Below are positions 18,311-27,492 of a stretch of 64,000 nucleotides of DNA, in pieces (within the stretch, counting starts at the first letter, position 1; each line of letters starts with the position of its first letter). A program made the position numbers and the translations under genes. Below the pieces are notes generated by a model. The model worked only from the letters and a program-made list of their open reading frames with translations. It was not told the DNA's origin and did no database searches. Source of the stretch: Seongchinamella unica (GTDB lineage Bacteria > Pseudomonadota > Gammaproteobacteria > Pseudomonadales > Halieaceae); contig NZ_SMSE01000001.1 in NCBI RefSeq assembly GCF_004354085.1, positions 1,045,724-1,109,723 on the forward strand, written 5' to 3'.

Positions 18311-18499
18311 ATGAGACTACTCGGTATGATCCTGGCACTGGGTGCCATTGGCTGGATACTGTATAACGCCGCGGGGGGCGATGAAGCGGAATCCATCATC
18401 CCCGAAAGCTACCAGCAATCGCTGGACAAGGCCAAGGGCGTGGAGAGTATGGTCAAGGACTCGGCGGAACAGCGCCTGCAGGCCCTGGACGATGAATAG
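18311..18499 (+). CDS. small single-span membrane protein at the end of the Gld-type operon
   Basis: The 62-residue product begins with a hydrophobic segment (MRLLGMILALGAIGWILY) and continues with a charged tail of about 40 residues predicted to be helical (YQQSLDKAKGVESMVKDSAE). A strong GGAGG lies nine bases before the ATG, and the gene starts only 18 bases after the DUF4340 stop, so it is a real operon member. No family is recognised. It ends exactly where the convergent LysR gene ends. Confidence 0.7.
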   Translation: MRLLGMILALGAIGWILYNAAGGDEAESIIPESYQQSLDKAKGVESMVKDSAEQRLQALDDE

Positions 18500-19492
18500 T
18501 CAGGGAATGGCCTGCAGCTGACGTACCGGCTCTACCTGCTCACCCGGGCCGCTCAAGTGTTTCATCAGCAGGGTCCGCATCCACTGGTGGGGAGCGCTGC
18601 GGGAAGTGCGAGTATGCCGCAGCAGCGACATCTTCCCGCGGTTATTGCTGTGGGTATTGCGTATCATCCGCTGCAACTCGGCGGGCATTTCCCGGCCGGT
18701 GATTAAATCCTTGTACAGACCGCTGGCCTCAAAGCCGGAGTTCGCCACCAACAGACAATCGGTGCGCGCCAGTACGCCGACAGCTGATGCAAACTGGGTC
18801 GTTTCCAGCACAATATTCCGATGCACCCCGTACTGACCCAGCACGTCATCCACCATGGACGTGTTCTCCCGGGTCAACCCCGGGAGGTAGAGTCGCAAAT
18901 GACTGTAGGCGAGGAAGTCCTTCAGGTTGATTTCCTCTTTCTCAACCAGCGGATGCCCAACCCGCATATAGCAACGGGGAGCCAGGGTGGCGATGGGCTC
19001 GGCATGAATGTCGCGGTCCGTTTCCAATGCCACGAAGGCGGCAAAATCGATCTCGCCCTTTTTCAGCAGCTCCTGGTAATCCGGCGTGACCTCGGCAGTC
19101 ATGATCTGCACGCCCGGAGCGGACTTATCCAGTTCAGCCACCAGGCCCGGCAACAGCGCCTCACAAAGGATGGGCGGTAACAACAGTTTGAAACTTCCGC
19201 TGTAGGTCGCCGGGTCAAATTCCGAATCTCCCAGCACCTGCTCGACCGTCTCCAGCAGGGCGGGCAAACCGGCCCCCAGTTCCTCCGCCCGGGGGGTCGG
19301 CACGAGGCCATGGGCGGTGCGGGTAAAGAGTTCATCCTCGAAGCAATCGCGCAGCTTCTGCAGGGTTTTGCTGAGCGCCGGCTGACTGACCGACAACCGC
19401 TCGGCCGCCCGGGTAACATTGCGCTCTTCCAGCAAAATCTGCAGTGCCACCAGCAGATTCAGATCGGTCCGGATCAGTTTCCTCGAAATCAT
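18500..19492 (-). CDS. LysR-family transcriptional regulator
   Basis: The 330-residue protein has the LysR winged helix-turn-helix at the N-terminus (LNLLVALQILLEERNVTRAA, then SVSQPALSKTLQKLRD and LFTRTAHGLVPTPRA) and a LysR substrate-binding domain from about residue 90. It resembles the NahR/LinR/SyrM-like branch (FELLLPP-type region seen here as FKLLLPPILCEALLPGL). The inducer is unknown. A palindrome with LysR-box form lies 19 bp before its start, consistent with autoregulation. The divergent gene is a DUF4136 lipoprotein. Confidence 0.9.
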   Translation of the reverse strand: MISRKLIRTDLNLLVALQILLEERNVTRAAERLSVSQPALSKTLQKLRDCFEDELFTRTAHGLVPTPRAEELGAGLPALLETVEQVLGDSEFDPATYSGSFKLLLPPILCEALLPGLVAELDKSAPGVQIMTAEVTPDYQELLKKGEIDFAAFVALETDRDIHAEPIATLAPRCYMRVGHPLVEKEEINLKDFLAYSHLRLYLPGLTRENTSMVDDVLGQYGVHRNIVLETTQFASAVGVLARTDCLLVANSGFEASGLYKDLITGREMPAELQRMIRNTHSNNRGKMSLLRHTRTSRSAPHQWMRTLLMKHLSGPGEQVEPVRQLQAIP

Positions 19493-19510
19493 TTCTTCGC
19501 CCCCAAAGAA

Positions 19511-19525
19511 ATAACTTATGGTTAT
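19511..19525. promoter_or_regulatory. probable LysR box (T-N11-A palindrome) upstream of the LysR gene
   Basis: ATAAC-TTATG-GTTAT is a perfect 5-bp inverted repeat with a 5-bp spacer and contains T-N11-A, the known LysR-type operator form. It sits between the LysR start (19492) and the divergent lipoprotein start (19666), nearer to the regulator. Confidence 0.55.
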
Positions 19526-19665
19526 GCGCCCAATGCTAGCAAACAGTAGCTATCAAGGAACAGCAGAAATGTCCTAAACCTGATAAAGCCGATTCCACTC
19601 CGCCTGCGCTGGCTGGCGATCCCGCGGACTGCTAACATGGCCGCTTTCAACCAGCGAGGCGCCGC

Positions 19666-20244
19666 ATGCGTATCCTATCTTCCCTGCTGCTGTTACTGGC
19701 CGTGACAGCCTGCAGCAGCATTGAAACCCGCCCCGGCGAGACCGTCGCCTTTGCAGCGGGGGACTACAAGTACTACCGCTGGCGCAGCCAACCCCTGGTT
19801 AATTCAAGGCAATCAGGCGACGTGTTGTACCTGATAGACCCCATTGTTCGCCGCGAGGTGAATGCGGCCCTCAACAATCTCGGCTACGTCGAGGACCCGG
19901 CACAGGCACAGTTCAGCGTGGATTACCTGCAGGCCCTTGGCTTGCGCGAGGGCGTGAAAAGCCAGGATGCCAGTGGCGGCATTGACCCCATACCCTCGGC
20001 CCGCCCCAACCGCCTGGTCAACCAGGCCATGGTGGATAACGCCAACGCCCTCGCCGGATTACAGACCACCAATAATATCGCCATTCAGTTCAACGACACT
20101 GCCACCCAACAGGAGGTGTGGCAGGTGGTGATGACAAGCATCGTGGAGAACAGCAACGAGATCGACGTGGACGCCATGGAGCGCAAGATCACCAAAGCGG
20201 TCAGCCAGGCTTTTCGCGTCCTGCCCCGGGCGGGTCAGGAATAA
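19666..20244 (+). CDS. DUF4136 lipoprotein
   Basis: The 192-residue product starts with a lipoprotein signal (LLLLLAVTACSS; Cys about residue 17). The mature part contains YKYYRWRSQPL near residue 38, a spaced AALNNLGYVEDP helix, and DYLQALGLREG, matching the DUF4136 family of envelope lipoproteins. The family often has a Tyr-rich first strand followed by a helix that orders an Ala-Leu repeat, as here. No enzymatic function is known. Its last 10 bases overlap the convergent dehydrogenase gene. Confidence 0.78.
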   Translation: MRILSSLLLLLAVTACSSIETRPGETVAFAAGDYKYYRWRSQPLVNSRQSGDVLYLIDPIVRREVNAALNNLGYVEDPAQAQFSVDYLQALGLREGVKSQDASGGIDPIPSARPNRLVNQAMVDNANALAGLQTTNNIAIQFNDTATQQEVWQVVMTSIVENSNEIDVDAMERKITKAVSQAFRVLPRAGQE

Positions 20245-21206
20245 ACCTCCGGATTGACGCAGTGGGGCATCTCCTGCCCCTTGAGTGCAGCGATCGCGTT
20301 GTCCACCGCGAGGTCTGCCATTTTTGCCCGGGTGATAAATGTGGCGCTGCCGATGTGCGGCGCCACTACCACGTTCGGCAGCGACAGTAGCGGATTATCG
20401 GCCGCTACAGGCTCCTGCTCAAACACGTCTATGCCCGCCGCTGAGAGCCTGCCGCTCGCCAGCGCAGACGCCAGCGCCTCCTCGTCGACGATGCCCCCGC
20501 GAGCCGTGTTCACCAACACCGCGCCAGGCTTCATCAGGGCAATCCGCTCGGCGTCGAGCAGGCCCCGGGTGTCGTCGGTCAGCGCCACGTGCAGGCTGAC
20601 AAAGTCACTGCGCAACAACAGTTCATCCAGGGAGACACTCTCTATTCCGGGCACTTCCCGCCGGGTCCGGTTCCAGGCCAGCACCTCCATGCCAAAACCG
20701 GCGGCGCGGCGAGCCACCGCCTGGCCAATTTCCCCCAGACCGACAATACCCAGGGTCCCACCGCTGACGTCCTTGCCGGTAAAAAAGTCCGGGGCCCAGG
20801 CATTTTCCGGGGTCCAGTTGCCCCTGCGTACAAACTGGTCCGCTTCCACCACCCGCCGGGCAGCCGCCAGCATCAGGGCGAACGCCGTATCTGCTGTCGT
20901 CTCCACCAACACCCCGGGAGTGTGGCCCAGGGGCATTCCGCGGGCAGAGAGGGCCGCCACATCGACGTGGTCAACGCCGACTGACATGCTGGACACAAAG
21001 GTTAACTCCGGCAGCGCTGCCACCAGGTCGCGGTCGATGCGATCGGTGAGCATGCATACCAGGCCGTCACAACCGGACAGTTCTTCGCGCAGGTTCGCGG
21101 CACTGATCAGCCCGGGCCCCATCCACACATTCACATCGCAGAAGCGGGAGAGTTCGTGGATACGATCCCCGGGAAGCTGGTGAGTGACAAAAACTTTCTT
21201 GTTCAT
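20235..21206 (-). CDS. D-2-hydroxyacid dehydrogenase (glyoxylate/hydroxypyruvate reductase type)
   Basis: The 323-residue enzyme has the D-isomer specific 2-hydroxyacid dehydrogenase layout: substrate domain at both ends and an NAD(P)-binding domain (about 105-285) with GIVGLGEIGQAVARRA. The catalytic Arg lies in NTARGGIVDE, the Glu in VFEQEPV and the His in VAPHIGSAT. The SVGVDHVDV segment resembles GhrB and eukaryotic glyoxylate reductase. It would reduce glyoxylate or hydroxypyruvate, removing toxic C2/C3 oxo-acids; the exact substrate is inferred. The start is ATG at 21206, with a GTG just before it. The HIT gene ends 10 bases upstream, so the two are probably co-transcribed. Confidence 0.87.
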   Translation of the reverse strand: MNKKVFVTHQLPGDRIHELSRFCDVNVWMGPGLISAANLREELSGCDGLVCMLTDRIDRDLVAALPELTFVSSMSVGVDHVDVAALSARGMPLGHTPGVLVETTADTAFALMLAAARRVVEADQFVRRGNWTPENAWAPDFFTGKDVSGGTLGIVGLGEIGQAVARRAAGFGMEVLAWNRTRREVPGIESVSLDELLLRSDFVSLHVALTDDTRGLLDAERIALMKPGAVLVNTARGGIVDEEALASALASGRLSAAGIDVFEQEPVAADNPLLSLPNVVVAPHIGSATFITRAKMADLAVDNAIAALKGQEMPHCVNPEVYS

Positions 21207-21216
21207 CACTCGCCCG

Positions 21217-21648
21217 TCAGTCGACTGGCGTGACCGGCTTCAGGTCGAGCATACGCACCAGGGCGTACTGCCACTCTTCCAGTCGTTCAGGGCTGTAGGC
21301 CTCGGAGTCTTCCAGATTGCCCCACACCGGTTGCGGCCAGCAGGGATCGACCGTCGCCCTGCCGATCACGTGCAAATGCATTTGCGGCACCACGTTGCCA
21401 AGGCCGGCAAAATTGACCTTGGAAAATCCCAGCAAATTCTTGATAAAACCCGACACCGCGACGCAGTCGGCCAGTACCGCCCGCCCGTGCTCCGCAGGCA
21501 AATCGAGAAAATCAGCGAGCTCTGTGTCCGGTACCAGGATAAACCAGGGCAGGCTGGCATTGCGGTGCAGCAGCAGGTCGGTCGCCGGCAACTGTCCCAG
21601 ATGATGACAGTCCTGCAACAATTGCGGGTGTATGTTGAACACACTCAT
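21217..21648 (-). CDS. HIT-domain protein
   Basis: The 143-residue protein has the HIT fold: an early strand with LPWFILVPDT and a late active-site segment VVPQMHLHVIGR. The family triad is His-x-His-x-His; here the first position is Gln, as in the subgroup with QMHLH or QMHIH. Such proteins are nucleotide hydrolases or transferases acting on adenylated or phosphoramidate substrates. An AAGGA element lies eight bases before the ATG. It is the first gene of a two-gene unit with the hydroxyacid dehydrogenase. Confidence 0.85.
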   Translation of the reverse strand: MSVFNIHPQLLQDCHHLGQLPATDLLLHRNASLPWFILVPDTELADFLDLPAEHGRAVLADCVAVSGFIKNLLGFSKVNFAGLGNVVPQMHLHVIGRATVDPCWPQPVWGNLEDSEAYSPERLEEWQYALVRMLDLKPVTPVD

Positions 21649-21732
21649 AACACTATCCTTTGACCTGAGTATAACTCTAGTCAGCAGACTGCGGCTTTGG
21701 CAAACACTAATTGGCTTTACGCCAATATCGCC

Positions 21733-22890
21733 TCAGGCGCCCCGACTCTCCCGCACTGCCCAGGCGAGGTAAAAGGCGACCACTACCGCACAAAACGCCC
21801 AGGCAGTGGAATAGCCGAACACGGCCAGGTTAAATCCGGCAATGGCCGGGCCGAACACCCGGCCCCAGGAAGAAGCGGCGGAGGTTGCTCCCAACAGGCG
21901 GCCGCGATAAGCGGCCGCAGTCCGGTGAGTGATCAGCGTATTGAGCAGCGGCATACACAGGGTCGCGCCGGTCATCGCCACAAACATGGAGGCGACCATG
22001 CTGGGCATATTCCAGGCTACAACGGCCAACACCAACCCGCCGAGGAATCCGCAAATGGCAATACGCAGCAGTCGCCATTCCCCCAGCAGGTTCACCAGGG
22101 CGCCCATGGCACCGCCCTGCATAATCACCATAATCACGCCCTGCACCCCGAACACGATACCTACCTCGCGCGCAGTCCAGTTCAGCAGGTCACCGACCCA
22201 CAAAGGGAACAGGTAGGTGGATGAACTCACACAGGCCGTGTGCAACACATACTGGGCCACGAACAGGCGATTACCCGATGACTTCAGTATCGACAGGGTC
22301 GATTCCCGGTCTGGGCTACTCTGCAACTCCCGATTGGCCGCCTGTCTCTGGGAAGAAACGGATTCAGGGAGGAAGATCGCTGCCGCCATGATCGCCATCA
22401 CCGACATCAGGCCGGCCACCAGGCAGGGCAGCGTAAAGCTGCCGCTTTCTCCCGCCAGCAGCCCGCCCAGCAAAGGACCCAGCACCATGCCCAGGCCAAA
22501 GGCGGCGCCGATCAGCCCCATGCCACGGGCACGGTTTTCCGCTGTGGTGATATCCGCCATCATCGCCGAGGCCACCCCAAAGTTACCGGCCATCACACCG
22601 GCGAATGCCCGGGCCGCGAATATCATCCACAACTCGCTGGCCAGGCCGAGCATCACGTAGGACAGTGCTCCCCCGAGCAGGCAGATCATGATAACCGGCT
22701 TGCGTCCCCGACGGTCCGAGAGCTTGCCCCAGAAAGGAGCAAAGATGCCGGCACAGGCTGAGTAAGTGACGATAATCAGCGCTATATCGACATGATCTGC
22801 CCCCAACTGCGGGGACAGGAAAGGAAGAATGGGAATCACGATGCCAAAGCCGATCAGGTCGATCAGCACCACGACGAACAGCACAGGCAC
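21733..22890 (-). CDS. major facilitator superfamily exporter (TetA-like)
   Basis: The 385-residue protein has about 12 hydrophobic spans. The first span (LFVVVLIDLIGFGIVIPILP) and motif A (GKLSDRRGRKPV, residues about 56-67) place it in the drug:proton antiporter group near TetA/Bcr. Motif C-like GAAFGLGMVLGPLLGG follows in span 5, typical of exporters. The substrate is unknown. The start is a GTG at 22890 with GGGAG eight bases upstream; no ATG exists in frame before the preceding stop. It lies 35 bp after ubiX and is probably co-transcribed with it. Confidence 0.85.
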   Translation of the reverse strand: MPVLFVVVLIDLIGFGIVIPILPFLSPQLGADHVDIALIIVTYSACAGIFAPFWGKLSDRRGRKPVIMICLLGGALSYVMLGLASELWMIFAARAFAGVMAGNFGVASAMMADITTAENRARGMGLIGAAFGLGMVLGPLLGGLLAGESGSFTLPCLVAGLMSVMAIMAAAIFLPESVSSQRQAANRELQSSPDRESTLSILKSSGNRLFVAQYVLHTACVSSSTYLFPLWVGDLLNWTAREVGIVFGVQGVIMVIMQGGAMGALVNLLGEWRLLRIAICGFLGGLVLAVVAWNMPSMVASMFVAMTGATLCMPLLNTLITHRTAAAYRGRLLGATSAASSWGRVFGPAIAGFNLAVFGYSTAWAFCAVVVAFYLAWAVRESRGA

Positions 22891-22925
22891 TAGCGCGTAC
22901 TCCCGCTGCAGTGACCGGCTCTCAT

Positions 22926-23489
22926 TTACTCACCCTGCCAGCGGACCACCTGACTGACCGGTAAATCGAACAAATCCAGGACCCGGCCGACACCCTGGGT
23001 AACCATGTCCTCAAGGGATTCCGGCCGGGCATAGAAGGCGGGCACAGGGGGCGCGATCACGGCGCCGATTTCCGATAGCCGGGTCATGGTGCGCAAATGC
23101 CCGGTGTGCAGCGGTGTTTCGCGCACCATCAGCACCAGTCGGCGACGTTCTTTCAGTACCACGTCGGCAGCGCGAGTGAGCAGCGTCGAGGTTACACCGG
23201 AGGCGATTTCAGACATGGTGCGGATAGAACAGGGTGCGATGAGCATGCCGCCGGTGATAAACGAACCACTGGCAATGGACGCACCGACATTGCGGATGGC
23301 GTGGACTTCACTCGCCAGCGATTTTAGCTCACGGGTCGTCATCTCAAGCTCGTGGTGCAGGGTCAGCTCTGCCGATTTGCTCATCACCAGGTGAGTCTCC
23401 ACGCCGAGCTCACGCAACATTTGCAGCGCGCGCACGCCATAGACGATGCCTGAGGCACCACTGATACCCACAATAATCCGCTTTTCCAT
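22926..23489 (-). CDS. ubiX: flavin prenyltransferase UbiX
   Basis: The 187-residue product begins IIVGISGASGIVYGVRALQM, the FMN-binding start of the UbiX family, and contains SGSFITGGMLIAPCSIRTMS, RRLVLMVRETPLHTGH and IAPPVPAFYARPESL, all family hallmarks. UbiX attaches dimethylallyl to FMN, making the cofactor for UbiD decarboxylases in ubiquinone synthesis. Its length fits the family. No ubiD is in the window. The start is ATG at 23489, with a GTG three bases earlier. Confidence 0.95.
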   Translation of the reverse strand: MEKRIIVGISGASGIVYGVRALQMLRELGVETHLVMSKSAELTLHHELEMTTRELKSLASEVHAIRNVGASIASGSFITGGMLIAPCSIRTMSEIASGVTSTLLTRAADVVLKERRRLVLMVRETPLHTGHLRTMTRLSEIGAVIAPPVPAFYARPESLEDMVTQGVGRVLDLFDLPVSQVVRWQGE

Positions 23490-23530
23490 CACCAGGCCCT
23501 GCTATCCGGAGGGCAAACTCTAGCAAATAT

Positions 23531-25300
23531 TCAGCGTTCGCGCTTTGTCCCGCCCTTGCCCCTGGGGCCTTTGCTGGGCGGGCCCTTACGTTTGGGCTTG
23601 CCGTGACCGGCCTCGCCGGCCCGGCTGATTTTCAGCTTCTGCCCACTCACCCAGACTGACTTGAGATGGTCGAATACCTCTTTGGGCATACCGTCCGGCA
23701 GGTCCACGGTGCTGTGGTCCTGGTAAATTTCGATCCGGCCGATGTACTCGGCGTCAATTTCCGCCTCGTTGGCGATGGCACCGACGATGTTTCCGGGTTT
23801 CACACCGTGCTCATGGCCAACCTCAATCCGGAAGCGCTCCATGCCCTTGTCTGGCGCCGGCAAATCCTTGCCCGTACTGCGCGGGGTCTTCGGCTTTTTC
23901 GGCGCCATGTCAGCCCGGTCGCCACGCTCCCTGGGGGGCTTTTCACGGCCGGACTTTTCGACCACCGCCTTGTCACGGCCGGGCTTGTCCACCAGCGGCT
24001 TCTTGCCCTGAGCCATGGCAGCAAGAGCGGCGGCAATTTCAACCACGGGCACGCCGTATTCCGCCTGGTAGTCCTCCACCATTTTGCGGAACAGGTCGAG
24101 CTCTGCCGTGGCCAGGGTTTCGGTAATACGCTGCTTGAATTTGCCAATCCGCTTGTCGGCGACTTCCGCTGCGCTGGGAAGCTCCATTTTTTCAATGCTG
24201 CCCGTGGCCTTTTCGATCGCCCGCAACAGGCGCCGCTCACGATTGGCGGCAAACAGGATGGCGTCGCCCTCGCGCCCGGCCCTGCCGGTGCGACCGATAC
24301 GGTGGATGTAGGCTTCCACGTCATAGGGGATATCGTAATTGATCACGTGACTGATGCGCTCGACATCCAGACCCCGGGCGGCGACATCAGTGGCCACCAG
24401 AATATCGATTTTGCCCCGCTTCAGGTTTTCGACGGTGGTCTCACGCTGTTTCTGGGGTATATCACCGTTGAGTGCCGCGGTACTGTAGCCGCGAGCGGCC
24501 AGTTTTTCCGCCAGTTCGGTGGTGGCAATCCTGGTACGGACAAAGACGATGACCCCGTCAAATTCCTCCACCTCGAGGATCCGGGTCAACGCATCCAGCT
24601 TGTGTACACCGGCCATCATCCAGACCCGCTGGCGGATGGACTTGTTGGTAACAGTTTGCACTTCGATAGCCACGTTGACCGGATTATCGAGATGCTGCTG
24701 GGCTATACGTCCAATGGCGGTTGGCATGGTTGCCGAGAACAGCGCAACCTGACGCTGCTCGGGTGTCTGTTCGAGAATCCACTCCACGTCGTCGATAAAG
24801 CCCATGCGCAACATTTCATCGGCCTCGTCCAGCACCAGCGTGCGCAGGCCGGAAAGATCCAGTGAACCGCGACGCATGTGGTCCATCACCCGGCCCGGGG
24901 TTCCCACCACCACCTGTACACCGCGCTGCAGCTGCCGCAACTGGCCGCGATAATCGGCGCCACCATAAATAGGCAGGACATGGAAATTCTTCAGGTAGCG
25001 GGCGTACTTCTGGAAGGCCTCTGCCACCTGGATAGCCAGTTCACGCGTTGGGGTCAGCACCAGCACCTGGGGCTTTTTGCCTGCGGCCTCCAGCCGGGCG
25101 AGCACCGGCAGGGCGAAGGCGGCGGTCTTGCCGGTGCCGGTCTGCGCCTGGCCGAGCACATCGCGTCCTTCCAGCAGGGCGGGAATCGTCGCCCCCTGGA
25201 TCGCAGAGGGGGTTTCATAGCCGACGTCGGAGAGGGCTTTTTGCAGGGGCTCAGGTAAGGCCAGCTCCGCGAAGCTGCTTACCGCCGGTTGCGTGGACAT
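23531..25300 (-). CDS. deaD: DEAD-box ATP-dependent RNA helicase, DeaD/CsdA type
   Basis: The 589-residue protein carries the helicase motifs in order: Q-motif region (FAELALPEPLQKALSD), motif I AQTGTGKTAAF, PTRELAIQVAE, TPGRVMDHM, motif II DEAD (VLDEADEMLRMG), motif III SATMP, and motif VI HRIGRTGRAGREG. A Lys/Arg/Pro-rich linker and a DbpA-type RNA-binding domain (about 480-560; GVKPGNIVGAIANEAEIDA, IEIYQDHSTVDLPDGM) follow, then a basic tail. This architecture is DeaD, which unwinds structured RNA in ribosome assembly and cold adaptation. A stable hairpin in its leader (25327-25349) may affect expression. Confidence 0.93.
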   Translation of the reverse strand: MSTQPAVSSFAELALPEPLQKALSDVGYETPSAIQGATIPALLEGRDVLGQAQTGTGKTAAFALPVLARLEAAGKKPQVLVLTPTRELAIQVAEAFQKYARYLKNFHVLPIYGGADYRGQLRQLQRGVQVVVGTPGRVMDHMRRGSLDLSGLRTLVLDEADEMLRMGFIDDVEWILEQTPEQRQVALFSATMPTAIGRIAQQHLDNPVNVAIEVQTVTNKSIRQRVWMMAGVHKLDALTRILEVEEFDGVIVFVRTRIATTELAEKLAARGYSTAALNGDIPQKQRETTVENLKRGKIDILVATDVAARGLDVERISHVINYDIPYDVEAYIHRIGRTGRAGREGDAILFAANRERRLLRAIEKATGSIEKMELPSAAEVADKRIGKFKQRITETLATAELDLFRKMVEDYQAEYGVPVVEIAAALAAMAQGKKPLVDKPGRDKAVVEKSGREKPPRERGDRADMAPKKPKTPRSTGKDLPAPDKGMERFRIEVGHEHGVKPGNIVGAIANEAEIDAEYIGRIEIYQDHSTVDLPDGMPKEVFDHLKSVWVSGQKLKISRAGEAGHGKPKRKGPPSKGPRGKGGTKRER

Positions 25301-25326
25301 GTCATTTCCTTGGGCGGCAGAATAGG

Positions 25327-25349
25327 CCGCCCCCAGAGAGAGGGGGCGG
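25327..25349. terminator. GC-rich hairpin between TonB receptor and helicase genes
   Basis: CCGCCCCC (25327-25334) and GGGGGCGG (25342-25349) form a perfect 8-bp stem with a 7-base loop. It follows the receptor stop and precedes the helicase start on the minus strand. There is no T run, so it could be a factor-dependent end or a leader structure. Confidence 0.4.
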
Positions 25350-25382
25350 GGATTATACAGGGTTAGGGCCCGGTGTCACGGG

Positions 25383-27458
25383 CTAAAAGTGGTAGCGAAC
25401 CCCAAGCTCCACTCCGCGCCCGGCCTCGGGAGCCACGTCGCGCAGGAAGGAGGTGCTGAGGCGGATTTCCTCGTCGCTGATATTGTTGAATTTGGCAAAA
25501 GCCAGCAGGTCCCACTGCTGGGTCTGCAGCCGATATTCAACGCCGGCATCCCAACGGGTGTAGCCCTCGCTTGCCTCCTCGTTCTCACCGGGTCGGTCCT
25601 GGTCGGCAGCATCCAGTACGCCACCCCAGAGATGCCACTGACTGTTCTCCCAGCTCAGGCGAGCACCAATACGCATGGGGGGCATGCGCGGAACATCAGC
25701 GCCATCGTCGAGCTGGCCACGAATACTGTCACCAAAAACATCCAGGCGCAGATCGCCACCGGCCAGGGCAGCCAGGCCGAAACCGGTCTCGATTTCAACG
25801 CCGTAGAACTCGGCATCCTGCTGGTCGTAGACATACACCGGCACCTCGTCCACTTCGATCCCGGTGGCCAGCAGGCCAATGTAGTCCTGGAAGTCGTTGT
25901 AGAACAGGGTGACCGAGGCGTGATGCCGGTCGCCACGCCAGTCCACCGAGAAGTCCGCATTATTCGAGGTTTCCACCTCGAGGTCAGCATTACCCAGCTC
26001 GATGGCGCCAGTGGCGGCGTGCACCACCCAGTCATCGGCACCCGTATTGTCTACGTTGGAATACAACTCCTCCGTGGCCGGCGCACGCTCGGCCTTGGAC
26101 AGGGCCAGCCCCAGTTGCCACTGGGCAGACACATCCCACAGCGCAGAAGCGGACAGGCTGAAAGCATCAAAGCTCTGGTCGGAGGCGGCGGCAGACTCCG
26201 GGGACAGTTCGTCCCGGTCATAGCGCAGGCCGATTTCAAACAGCCAGTTGTCGGCATGATAGTCCTCGACCAGGAACAGGCCCAGGCCTTCCCGCTGGGT
26301 CAGCGGAATAAAGGCCTCTTCACCCTCGGCTGAAAACTCGCTGTCAACCGCCTGCAGGCCCAGCACACCGTGGAAGTTGCCCAGGGGCTGGTGCACCAGT
26401 TCCAGCCGGCCTTCCCAGGATTCGTTTGCATACACCGTGCCGACCTCACCACTGCCTTCAATCTCGGCATGCTCATAGTCGGTGTAGGTCACGAAGCCGC
26501 GGACCACCTCCAGGCCGGCAAAGGGCTCATGGATGTGCAAAGCCGCATCGTAGCGAGTCTGCTCCAGTTCAATGCTGATATCGCCATGGCCGTGCTCATC
26601 TTCCTCGTGGTCTTCCGCTTCTTCCTCGTGTTCCTCATCCTCATGATCCCCGTGGGAGCCAGCGGGAATACCGTAGTTGTTTTCCAGGCGATTCACCGCC
26701 AGCCCGAAAAAGCCGTTGTCGAAGTGATAACTGCTGCCGAGGGTCAGGCTCTTGGTGCGCCCGGCAGTATTGTCGATTTCGCCGTCACCGCCTTCTTCGT
26801 GCTGTTCATGCTCCTCGTCCTCTTCGTGAGCCTCTTCACGCACGGCAAGGCCGGGAATAGTCAGGTTGTCCCAGTCGCGGTAGAGGGCATCGGCATACAG
26901 GGCGAAGTTACCGGCCGCTGCCTGGCCACGGGCAACCACATTATCCTGGCTGGCAGCGGTATCGTGGCGATATTCGAAGTCTCCCCCGGCCTTTTCCGGC
27001 AGGGTGGTGGGGATGCGGTTGTCGAGGATGTTGACCACACCCCCGATGGCGCCGCCGCCATACAGCAGGGTGGCAGGTCCCCTGAGCACCTCAATGCTGT
27101 CCGCCAGCAGAGGTTCTACAGCCGTCGCATGATCGGCGCTGATATTGGAGGCATCGGCACTGCTGGTCCCATTTTGCAGCACCGTTACCCGCGGGCCCTG
27201 TTGCCCCCGAATCACCGGTTGGCCCACGCCGGGACCGAAAGAGGCGTTAGCAAGGCCGGGCTTGTTGGACAGCGTCTCGCCGATGGTGCCGGCGACTTCG
27301 CGGGTCAGTTCATCACCGGTCAATACGGTGACCGGCAGGGCAGTTTCTGCCTCCTGCTTGTGCAGCGGCACGGAAACCAGCACATGCTCCATGGGAAGCG
27401 GTTCTGCAGCGGACGTTGCCGTAGCGACAGCCACGGCAAGGGGGATGATACGTTTCAT
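25383..27458 (-). CDS. TonB-dependent outer-membrane receptor, ZnuD-like (zinc)
   Basis: The 691-residue protein has a short signal peptide (VAVATATSAAEP), a plug domain (VTVLTGDELTREVAGTIGET; GPGVGQPVIRGQQGPRVTVL; EVLRGPATLLYGGGAIGGVV) and a C-terminal barrel ending ELGVRYHF. Two surface-loop stretches are extremely rich in His, Glu and Asp, near residues 205-225 (EEAHEEDEEHEQHEEGG) and 265-300 (HGDHEDEEHEEEAEDHEEDE). Such loops are a mark of ZnuD-type zinc receptors. It would bring zinc or another divalent metal across the outer membrane using TonB energy. A good AAGGAG precedes the ATG. The preceding small gene, 34 bp upstream, seems to be its operon partner. Confidence 0.88.
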   Translation of the reverse strand: MKRIIPLAVAVATATSAAEPLPMEHVLVSVPLHKQEAETALPVTVLTGDELTREVAGTIGETLSNKPGLANASFGPGVGQPVIRGQQGPRVTVLQNGTSSADASNISADHATAVEPLLADSIEVLRGPATLLYGGGAIGGVVNILDNRIPTTLPEKAGGDFEYRHDTAASQDNVVARGQAAAGNFALYADALYRDWDNLTIPGLAVREEAHEEDEEHEQHEEGGDGEIDNTAGRTKSLTLGSSYHFDNGFFGLAVNRLENNYGIPAGSHGDHEDEEHEEEAEDHEEDEHGHGDISIELEQTRYDAALHIHEPFAGLEVVRGFVTYTDYEHAEIEGSGEVGTVYANESWEGRLELVHQPLGNFHGVLGLQAVDSEFSAEGEEAFIPLTQREGLGLFLVEDYHADNWLFEIGLRYDRDELSPESAAASDQSFDAFSLSASALWDVSAQWQLGLALSKAERAPATEELYSNVDNTGADDWVVHAATGAIELGNADLEVETSNNADFSVDWRGDRHHASVTLFYNDFQDYIGLLATGIEVDEVPVYVYDQQDAEFYGVEIETGFGLAALAGGDLRLDVFGDSIRGQLDDGADVPRMPPMRIGARLSWENSQWHLWGGVLDAADQDRPGENEEASEGYTRWDAGVEYRLQTQQWDLLAFAKFNNISDEEIRLSTSFLRDVAPEAGRGVELGVRYHF

Positions 27459-27492
27459 TTCTTACTCCTTGGGTAATCGAAAAAAGATTGCT

